The notes below the pieces were generated by a model. That model ran no database searches. It had not been told where the DNA came from and saw only the letters and a list, made by a program, of their open reading frames with translations. DNA of 6,554 nt from assembly GCA_023253795.1 (NCBI GenBank), contig JALRFG010000111.1, forward strand, positions 1 to 6,554, read 5' to 3'. The first letter of the stretch is position 1. Every line of letters starts with the position of its first letter. The position numbers and the translations under genes are program-made. The DNA comes from Methylocystis sp. (GTDB lineage Bacteria; Pseudomonadota; Alphaproteobacteria; Rhizobiales; Beijerinckiaceae). Positions 1 through 4,924 of the stretch are shown one piece after another.

Positions 1-323
1 CAGACGACATCTGGCGCCAGCGGAAACATCGGCTTGGTCAGCGCCGCCAGACCATAGCCGATCAGCGCGAGAAGCTTGCGGCGTCCGAACCAGTCCGACA
101 GAGCGCCGGAAAACACTTTCACAATAGAAGCCGTCGCTTCGGCGACGCCCTCGATGACGCCGACCTGCGCCATGCTCGCGCCCAGCGAACCGACCAGATA
201 GACCGGCAACAGCGCGTGAATCATCTCGGAGGAGAAATCCATCAGCAGCGAGACGACGCCCAGCGCCCAGACGCTGGCGGGAATTTGCCTCAGACGAGAA
301 AAGTTCGGTTCACGCGCGCTCAT
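1..323 (-). CDS. MFS transporter, N-terminal part (runs off the left edge)
   Basis: This is the first 107 codons of a major facilitator superfamily permease of the inner membrane; the rest lies outside the window. Residues 1-16 are a short polar leader. TM1 covers about 19-45 and carries MDFSSEMIHALLPVYLV, a pattern typical of one MFS clade (S-x-L-x-D-x-SSEM-x-x-LLP). TM2 covers about 52-72, followed by the MFS motif A loop GALSDWFGRRK at 73-83 with D77, G80, R81 and R82 in place. TM3 begins at about 84. The start at 323 is well fixed, because an in-frame TGA (338-336) lies only four codons upstream. No good Shine-Dalgarno is seen directly before it; a GGAGGT at 369-364 is too far away. The porin remnant ends 49 bases upstream on the same strand. 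The substrate cannot be told from this part; family-level assignment is firm. Confidence 0.88.
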   Translation of the reverse strand, partial: MSAREPNFSRLRQIPASVWALGVVSLLMDFSSEMIHALLPVYLVGSLGASMAQVGVIEGVAEATASIVKVFSGALSDWFGRRKLLALIGYGLAALTKPMFPLAPDVV

Positions 324-372
324 GCGCGCTTGGTATCATGATTTTCGCGCGAGGGAACGTCGCACCTCCGTT

Positions 373-938
373 TCACCACGCGATGGTGACGCGCGCCAGG
401 AACAGATCGGCATGATCCCGCTGTTTCGCCGCCTGAGCGATCAGCGGGTTCCAGATATGCTGATAGCTGGGAATAAAACGGATCGCAGGGGTGATGGTGA
501 AGTCGTAGAAAGTCTCCATGCCCTTCTCATCCTGAATATTGCGCGTGAAGAACGTTAGTTCGGAGATGTCGCGTTTCAGCAGTCCGCTGATCTTGTTGTA
601 ATAGAAGCCGGCGCCGAAACTGTCGTAGGGACGGTCCTCGACAAGACCATGAGCGAACAGCGCAATGCTGCCGTCGCCATTGATCGTATTCGAACTCTGG
701 GGCGCATAGCCGCCGCGCACGAAAACGCCCACGCCATTGACCGGCTGACCGCTCTTGAGTTTTCCCTTCACCGTATCGGCGTCGTCGGTGAGATAAAGAT
801 ATTACGACGCGTTGGCGGCAGAGTATTTTTATGCAGACAGAGGCCCAGTTCGGCGAGGCCGGTGTATTGCGGCACGACCGCGCCAGCCGTGAAGGAACTG
901 CCCGGCAGGGCTTGCCCCGACGGCGGAAACAGCCCAAA
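373..938 (-). pseudogene. Carbohydrate-selective porin (OprB family) remnant, 5'-truncated with frameshift and nonsense codon
   Basis: The part from 801 down to 373 encodes about 142 residues that read as the C-terminal strands of an OprB-type outer-membrane barrel. It has GVGVFVRGGYAPQ, then RPYDSFGAGFYYNKISGLL, then DEKGMETFYDFTITPAIR, and ends in FLARVTIAW with the terminal aromatic residue expected of barrel proteins. It has no credible start: the only initiator-like codon is a GTG at 771, which is a valine inside the barrel. Immediately upstream an in-frame TAA (804-802) stands where CAA would give SQYLYLTDD. Further upstream, codons with strong third-position G/C continue in another frame (938-831, FGLFPPSGQALPGSS through AELGLCLH). 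The frames would join if one A were restored to the A5 run (plus-strand T5 at 826-830). The roughly 300 N-terminal residues usual for OprB are absent. The family would be a sugar-uptake porin; this copy is judged non-functional. The 5' limit at 938 is approximate. A sequencing error could explain one lesion, but not the missing N-terminus. Confidence 0.72.
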
Positions 939-989
939 CCGTGTCCGACGCGCCGCCGCAGCCCGGCGGCGACCGGAGACGTTTGCGAC

Positions 990-1124
990 ATGTCCAACGA
1001 CGACTGGAAGAAAAGCCTGCCCTTCAGCCGGCATTGGGCGGCCTATCTGCTGTTCAAGCTGCTGGTTCTGGCGCTGGCGGTCTTTGTGGCTTGGCAGCTG
1101 CTGCACGCCTTCGCGGTGGTCTGA
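990..1124 (+). CDS. Small single-span membrane protein, 44 residues, function unknown
   Basis: A short open frame encodes a hydrophilic head (residues 1-16, MSNDDWKKSLPFSRHW) followed by one hydrophobic span at about 17-44, rich in Leu, Val and Ala with Trp35 and Gln36 near the far end. Lys7, Lys8 and Arg14 before the span predict a cytoplasmic N-terminus by the positive-inside rule. There is no signal-peptidase motif. The open frame extends to 831, but the part before 990 is Arg-rich and overlaps the porin remnant in antisense, so ATG 990 is preferred. A GGAG at 974-977 lies 12 bases upstream, which is rather far. The stop is two bases before the start of the GNAT gene, so it probably heads that operon. 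I do not recognise the family. The evidence that it is real is the clean membrane topology, the start position and the tight spacing. Confidence 0.58.
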   Translation: MSNDDWKKSLPFSRHWAAYLLFKLLVLALAVFVAWQLLHAFAVV

Positions 1125-1126
1125 GC

Positions 1127-1633
1127 ATGGCGCGCGGCTCCGCTCCCGGTTTGCGCCCGTTTCTGCCCGCCGACGCACGCGCGCTGGCGACGCTATTTCG
1201 CACCAGCGTCGAGGAGCTGACCGCCGAGGATTACAGCGACGACCAGCGCGCCGCCTGGACCTCGGCCGCAGATGACGCGGCCGGCTTCGCTGACCGCCTC
1301 GCCGCCGGCCTGACCCTCGTCGCTCTTGTCGACGGCAGGATCGCCGGCTTCGCCGCGCTCCGGGACAACAGCCTCTTCGATATGCTCTATGTGCGTCCCG
1401 ATCTGGTCCGGCAGGGCGTCGGCTCAGCGCTGGCCGACGCCATCGAGAAACTCGCCGCCGGACGCGGCGCCAAGCTGCTGACCGTGGAGGCTTCGGATTC
1501 GGCGCGTGATTTTTTCGCTGCGCGCGGCTATGTCCCGCAAAGCCGCAATACGATCATGCTGGGCGGCGAATGGCTCGGCAATACAACCATGACGAAAGAA
1601 CTGGCGGCCGCCGCCACCGGGGGACCGCACTAA
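1127..1633 (+). CDS. GNAT-family N-acetyltransferase
   Basis: This 168-residue protein has the usual length of a single-domain GNAT enzyme, which transfers the acetyl group of acetyl-CoA to an amine. It opens with LRPFLPADARALATLF (about 9-24), the first strand and helix of the fold. The pair LVALVDGRIAGFAAL (64-78) and LFDMLYVRPD (83-92) forms the central strands leading to the acetyl-CoA loop VRQGVGSAL at 94-102. The last strand and helix are LLTVEASDSARDFFAARGYV (117-136), with the FFxxRGY pattern typical of GNATs of the YafP-like group. One oddity is that the first position of the Q/R-x-x-G-x-G/A loop is Val94, with Arg shifted to 95; the glycines are kept. The start at 1127 lies two bases after the small membrane protein, and the stop is one base before cimA, so translation is probably coupled. 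A longer open frame upstream to 941 is out of context and Arg-rich. The substrate is unknown. Confidence 0.86.
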   Translation: MARGSAPGLRPFLPADARALATLFRTSVEELTAEDYSDDQRAAWTSAADDAAGFADRLAAGLTLVALVDGRIAGFAALRDNSLFDMLYVRPDLVRQGVGSALADAIEKLAAGRGAKLLTVEASDSARDFFAARGYVPQSRNTIMLGGEWLGNTTMTKELAAAATGGPH

Positions 1634-1634
1634 A

Positions 1635-3230
1635 ATGAGCAGGGAACGCGTCACGCTCTACGATACGACGCTGCGCGACGGCGCGCAGACGACGGGCGTT
1701 GATTTCTCGCTGGAGGACAAGCGCCAGATCGCCGCCATGCTCGACGAGTTGGGCGTCGATTACATTGAAGGCGGCTATCCCGGCGCCAATCCGATCGACA
1801 CAGAATTCTTCGCGCAGAAACCAAAGATGCGCGCGCGCTTCAGCGCCTTCGGCATGACCCGCCGGCAAGGCCGCTCGGTGGAGAACGATCCGGGCGTCGC
1901 CGCTTTGCTCGACAGCGCCGCCGACGCCGTCACCTTTGTCGCCAAGAGCTGGGACTATCAGGTGCGCGTCGCCCTGCGTTCGACCGAAGAGGATAATGTC
2001 GCCGCCATTACGCAATCGGTGACGACGGCCGTGGCGCGCGGCAAGGAGACCGCCGTCGATTGCGAGCATTTCTTTGACGGCTACAAGGCCAATCCGCGCT
2101 ATGCGCTCACCTGCGCCAAGGCCGCCTATGATTCCGGCGCGCGCTGGATCGTGCTCTGCGACACCAATGGCGGCACACTGCCGCATGAGATCGAAAAAAT
2201 CGTCGCCGAAGTCGTGAAGATCGTTCCGGGAAATCATGTCGGCGTGCATTGTCACGACGACACCGGGCAGGCGGTGGCCAATTCGCTCGCCGCGCTTCGC
2301 GCCGGCGCCCGCCAGATTCAGGGCACGCTGAACGGATTGGGCGAACGCTGCGGCAACGCTAACCTGACGACGATCATTCCCAATCTCCTGCTTAAGGAAG
2401 AATTCGCATCGCGTTTCGAGATCGGCGTCTCGCGCGAAAAGCTCGCGCATCTCACGCGCATCTCCCACGCGCTTGACGAATTGCTCAATCGTGCGCCGAA
2501 CCGCCACGCGCCTTATGTCGGCGCCAGCGCTTTCGCCACCAAGGCGGGCATTCACGCCTCCGCCGTTCTGACCGATCCGCGCACCTATGAACATGTGCCG
2601 CCGGAAAGCGTCGGCAATATGCGTCGCGTGTTGGTGTCGGATCAGGCGGGCCGCTCCAATCTGATCTCCGAACTGACGCGGCTTGGCGTCACTTTCGACA
2701 AGGACGATCCGCGTCTGACGCGCATACTTGAGGAAGTGAAAGAGAAAGAGGCGCAGGGCTACGCCTATGAAGGCGCCGACGCTTCGCTGTATCTGCTCGC
2801 CAAACGCATTCTCGGCGAGACGCCGGCGTTCTTCGATGTTGAACGCTACAGCGTCGCAGTCGATCGGCGCTTTGGCCGCAATGGCGGGATCGAAGATCGC
2901 GGCGCCGAAGCGATCGTGAAGATCCATGTGGGTGGCGAAAGCCGCATCTCCGCCGCCGAAGGCAATGGCCCGGTCAATGCGCTGGATCTGGCGCTGCGCA
3001 AGGATCTCGGCGCCTATCAGCGCTTCATTGAAGATGTGCGACTGGTCGATTACCGCGTGCGCGTCTTTCAGGGCGGCACCGACGCCGTGACGCGCGTGCT
3101 GGTCGAATGCGCGGACGACGCCGGCTTGCGCTGGTCCACCGTCGGCGTATCCGCCAACGTCATCGACGCCTCCTTCGAGGCGCTGGTCGACGCCATCAAT
3201 TACAAATTGATGCAAGCCAGCGCGCGTTAG
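1635..3230 (+). CDS. cimA: (R)-citramalate synthase
   Basis: It condenses acetyl-CoA with pyruvate to (R)-citramalate, the entry step of the threonine-independent isoleucine route; LeuCD- and LeuB-type enzymes then give 2-oxobutanoate. The 531 residues match the long CimA form. The DRE-TIM barrel begins with LYDTTLRDGAQ (8-18; catalytic Arg14 and metal-binding Asp15). HVGVHCHDDTGQAVANS (201-217) supplies metal ligands His205 and His207, and LNGLGERCGNANL (232-244) supplies Asn241. A linker domain contains KAGIHASA (303-310). The C-terminal LeuA-dimer type regulatory domain spans about 400-527 (for example GNGPVNALDLAL at 443-454). In this family that domain senses the end product, usually isoleucine. 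ATG 1635 is chosen because it lies one base after the GNAT stop and ten bases after GGGGGA (1619-1624). Isopropylmalate or homocitrate synthase is the alternative, but the overall pattern, including AFGMTRRQGRSVENDP (71-86), is that of CimA. No lesion is seen. Confidence 0.95.
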   Translation: MSRERVTLYDTTLRDGAQTTGVDFSLEDKRQIAAMLDELGVDYIEGGYPGANPIDTEFFAQKPKMRARFSAFGMTRRQGRSVENDPGVAALLDSAADAVTFVAKSWDYQVRVALRSTEEDNVAAITQSVTTAVARGKETAVDCEHFFDGYKANPRYALTCAKAAYDSGARWIVLCDTNGGTLPHEIEKIVAEVVKIVPGNHVGVHCHDDTGQAVANSLAALRAGARQIQGTLNGLGERCGNANLTTIIPNLLLKEEFASRFEIGVSREKLAHLTRISHALDELLNRAPNRHAPYVGASAFATKAGIHASAVLTDPRTYEHVPPESVGNMRRVLVSDQAGRSNLISELTRLGVTFDKDDPRLTRILEEVKEKEAQGYAYEGADASLYLLAKRILGETPAFFDVERYSVAVDRRFGRNGGIEDRGAEAIVKIHVGGESRISAAEGNGPVNALDLALRKDLGAYQRFIEDVRLVDYRVRVFQGGTDAVTRVLVECADDAGLRWSTVGVSANVIDASFEALVDAINYKLMQASAR

Positions 3231-4196
3231 ATGCGAACGGCGAAGCGGAGAGCAATCCTGTCGAAACGCAAACATCCCGGCGATAAAGCCAAAACGGCCA
3301 AAGCCGCGCCCGCCAAAGTTGAGGCTTCAGAAGTCACGACAGACGACGGCGAATTTCAGTTCGTCCAGATGACGGATCGTGACGTCGCCGAACTCGGCGA
3401 CTGGTCGGCGCAGGAAGGCTGGAACCCCGGCCTCGGCGATCTCGGCGTCGCGCGCGCCAGCGATCCGGAAGCCTTTGTCGCCATCCGTCGCGGCGATGCG
3501 TTGATCGGCGGCGGATCGATCATCCGCTATGATGACAAATTCGGCTTCATGGGGCTGTTCATTTTGCGTCCCGACATGCGCGGACGCGGTTTGGGCGGCA
3601 AGTTCTGGCGCTGGCGCCGCGACCGGCTGAAAGCGCGGCTCGACGCCGACGCGACCATCGGCATGGATGGCGTCTACGAGATGACGCCATTTTATGAACG
3701 CGGCGGTTTTGTCGCCGCTGGCCGTCATCTGCGGATGCAAGGCGTTGCGCAGGGACGCGCCGACAGCGATGTCGTCTCCGACAAAGAACGCCTGATTGAC
3801 GATATTCTCGCCTTCGACGCCGGACGTTTCCCGGCGCCGCGCGAAACCTTCCTGCGCAATTGGCTGGATCGTCCTGGCCTGCATGTCGCCGGTCTGTATC
3901 GCGGCGACAAATTCGTCGGCTATGGCGTGGCGCGGCCCTGTCGCGACGGTTTCAAGATCGCTCCGCTGTTCGCGACGGATGTTGTGACCGCCGATCGCCT
4001 GCTCGGCGATTTAATGGCGCGCATCACGGGCGAACAAGTGCAGATCGACGTTCCGGAAACCAACCTCACCGCGCTGGCGCTCGCCAGCAAATACGGGCTT
4101 GAAGAAGTTTTTGGTTGCGTGCGCATGTATCACGGCGCCGCGCCGCAAATTTTTACCGAGAACGTCTACGCCGTCACATCGCTCGAATTCGGCTAA
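3231..4196 (+). CDS. Two-domain GNAT acetyltransferase with YitH/HolE-type C-terminal domain
   Basis: The 321 residues split into three parts. Residues 1-40 are a Lys/Ala-rich basic tail with no fold signal. Residues 41-170 form a GNAT domain: FQFVQMTDRDVAEL (43-56), GFMGLFILRPDMRGRGLGGKF (105-125) with the canonical acetyl-CoA loop R117-x-x-G120-x-G122, and TPFYERGGFVAAGRHLRM (152-169). Residues about 185-321 match the second GNAT-like domain of YitH/HolE-type proteins (Acetyltransf_18): FKIAPLFATD (241-250), IDVPETN (272-278), and the ending GLEEVFGCVRMYHG (289-302) then YAVTSLEFG (313-321). Only the first domain has an intact acetyl-CoA loop. The start codon follows the cimA stop directly (TAGATG) with no ribosome site of its own, so termination-reinitiation is likely. 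A GGAGAG at 3247-3252 inside the frame makes the true N-terminus somewhat uncertain. The acceptor substrate is unknown. Confidence 0.9.
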   Translation: MRTAKRRAILSKRKHPGDKAKTAKAAPAKVEASEVTTDDGEFQFVQMTDRDVAELGDWSAQEGWNPGLGDLGVARASDPEAFVAIRRGDALIGGGSIIRYDDKFGFMGLFILRPDMRGRGLGGKFWRWRRDRLKARLDADATIGMDGVYEMTPFYERGGFVAAGRHLRMQGVAQGRADSDVVSDKERLIDDILAFDAGRFPAPRETFLRNWLDRPGLHVAGLYRGDKFVGYGVARPCRDGFKIAPLFATDVVTADRLLGDLMARITGEQVQIDVPETNLTALALASKYGLEEVFGCVRMYHGAAPQIFTENVYAVTSLEFG

Positions 4197-4226
4197 GCGC
4201 CATCACATCCGTTCGATGATGCGCTT
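4195..4226. terminator. Hairpin across the convergent stop codons, weak terminator candidate
   Basis: AAGCGC (4195-4200) pairs with GCGCTT (4221-4226), and CATC (4201-4204) pairs with GATG (4215-4218), leaving a two-base bulge (AT, 4219-4220) and a ten-base loop. It spans the stop of the two-domain GNAT gene and the last codons of the LOG gene. Neither side has a T-tract, so a classical intrinsic terminator is not supported. It is the only stem-loop I could find at this convergent junction and could at most slow or end transcription weakly. Confidence 0.25.
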
Positions 4227-4799
4227 GTCCGTCGCGCCCGGTGCATGGCGCGCAGCGGCGCGGATCATCGGCAAAATATCCTCGACACGCTCGGCGACCA
4301 TGTAATGCACCTCATGCGGCGCGCGGATGAACGCCGCATTGCGCATATGCGCCATGAGATCGAGCAGCGGTCGCCAGAACCCGCCGATGTCGGCGATGAC
4401 CAGCGGCTTGTCGTGACGCCCAAGCTGAGCCCAGGTGAGTTGCTCGGCCAGCTCCTCCAGCGTGCCTATCCCGCCCGGCAAAGCGACAAAAGCGTCGGAA
4501 CGTTCGAACATCAGCATTTTGCGCTCGTGCATATCGCGCGTGACGACCAGTTCGGTCAGACCCTGCGCAGCAATTTCACGACTGTCGAAAAATTCCGGAA
4601 TGATGCCGATCACGCGACCGCCGGCGGCGAGCGCCGCACGCGCAGCGGCGCCCATCAGCCCGCAGGAGGCGCCGCCATAGACCAGCCCGATCCCCGCCAC
4701 CGCCAGCGCCTGCCCGAAGGCTTCGGCGGCGGCAAGAAATTGCGGATCGTCGCCGCTGGCGGCGCCGCAATACAAGCAGATGTTTCTGATCTCGCGCAT
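4203..4799 (-). CDS. LOG-family protein (putative nucleoside-5'-monophosphate phosphoribohydrolase)
   Basis: The 198 residues match the usual size of LOG/YvdD proteins, cytosolic Rossmann-fold enzymes. Characterised members split cytokinin riboside 5'-monophosphate, or AMP-like nucleotides, into base and ribose 5-phosphate. The protein starts with NICLYCGAASGDDP (6-19), then GIGLVYGGASCGLMG (36-50) and GGRVIGIIPEFF (60-71). The active-site segment is MHERKMLMFERSDAFVALPGG (90-110), leading into the signature PGGIGTLEE at 108-116, with Arg93, Lys94 and Glu115/Glu116 present. ATG 4799 is preferred over a TTG at 4835, because the added 12 residues are not family-like and their codons lie in a palindrome. 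No Shine-Dalgarno precedes it, so a leaderless or weakly initiated message is possible. It converges on the cimA block and diverges from the ABC exporter. Cytokinin production is possible but not shown; older databases call such proteins lysine decarboxylase-like, which is a known misnomer. Confidence 0.92.
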   Translation of the reverse strand: MREIRNICLYCGAASGDDPQFLAAAEAFGQALAVAGIGLVYGGASCGLMGAAARAALAAGGRVIGIIPEFFDSREIAAQGLTELVVTRDMHERKMLMFERSDAFVALPGGIGTLEELAEQLTWAQLGRHDKPLVIADIGGFWRPLLDLMAHMRNAAFIRAPHEVHYMVAERVEDILPMIRAAARHAPGATDKRIIERM

Positions 4800-4806
4800 G
4801 GCCAGT

Positions 4807-4835
4807 TTGTCGCGCGATGGCGCGCGATGCGTCAA
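4807..4835 (-). promoter_or_regulatory. Tentative promoter for the LOG gene
   Basis: On the minus strand TTGACG (4835-4830) matches a -35 box at five of six positions. Seventeen bases further is CGACAA (4812-4807), a poor -10. If real, transcription would begin very close to the ATG at 4799, which agrees with the missing ribosome site, and the inverted repeat would sit in the promoter spacer. No comparable -35/-10 pair was found for the diverging ABC gene; a TATATG at 4871-4876 lacks a -35 partner. Confidence 0.2.
4810..4827. repeat. Perfect inverted repeat in the divergent spacer (7-base arms, 4-base loop)
   Basis: TCGCGCG (4810-4816), ATGG, CGCGCGA (4821-4827) form an exact palindrome in the spacer between the LOG gene and the ABC exporter gene (4800-4924). 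The same stretch also reads as a direct repeat of CGCGCGATG (4811-4819 and 4821-4829). It could be an operator. CGCG-type words are frequent in this genome, so chance is a real alternative. Confidence 0.45.
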
Positions 4836-4924
4836 GCTGCGAATGGGGTGCGTCGCCCGCCCAAAACGCCTATATGAGGGGCAAGCTCCGAATCCGGGGC
4901 GCTTTCCTCACGTTTGGAATGAAT

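Larger units (their letters stand above)
990..4196 (+). other. Probable four-gene operon: small membrane protein, GNAT, cimA, two-domain GNAT
   Basis: The four genes share a strand and are separated by 2, 1 and 0 bases, so co-transcription and translational coupling are likely. No convincing sigma-70-like promoter could be picked upstream of 990; a TTGCCC at 912-917 has no good -10 partner. The promoter may therefore lie inside the porin remnant. This grouping rests on spacing only. Confidence 0.7.

Noticed and set aside
314..330. GCGCGCT direct repeat around the MFS start codon
   Set aside because: Seven-base GC word repeated three bases apart. Such words are common throughout the window, so no regulatory meaning can be claimed.
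361..372. GGAGGT on the minus strand at 369-364 as a ribosome site for a short upstream gene
   Set aside because: No start codon follows at suitable spacing in a frame that stays open; the GTG overlapping it hits a stop within nine codons.
768..1178. 136-residue minus-strand frame taken as its own gene
   Set aside because: Only its part from about 938 to 831 looks coding, and that fits as the frameshifted upstream piece of the porin. The portion above 938 is antisense to the small membrane protein and GNAT genes.
649..1275. 208-residue plus-strand frame spanning the porin remnant and the first genes of the operon
   Set aside because: Arg/Cys/Trp-rich sequence that crosses three unrelated regions, with no domain or ribosome site.
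1554..3275. 573-residue open frame antisense to cimA
   Set aside because: It lies over an intact, motif-complete cimA. Its composition (His, Arg, Ala, Asp rich, no domain pattern) is that of a mirror frame in a GC-biased gene.
3327..3884. 185-residue minus-strand frame over the two-domain GNAT
   Set aside because: Mirror frame opposite an intact gene with a canonical acetyl-CoA loop.
4245..4877. 210-residue plus-strand frame over the LOG gene
   Set aside because: It is antisense to the complete LOG signature PGGIGTLEE and has no family features itself.
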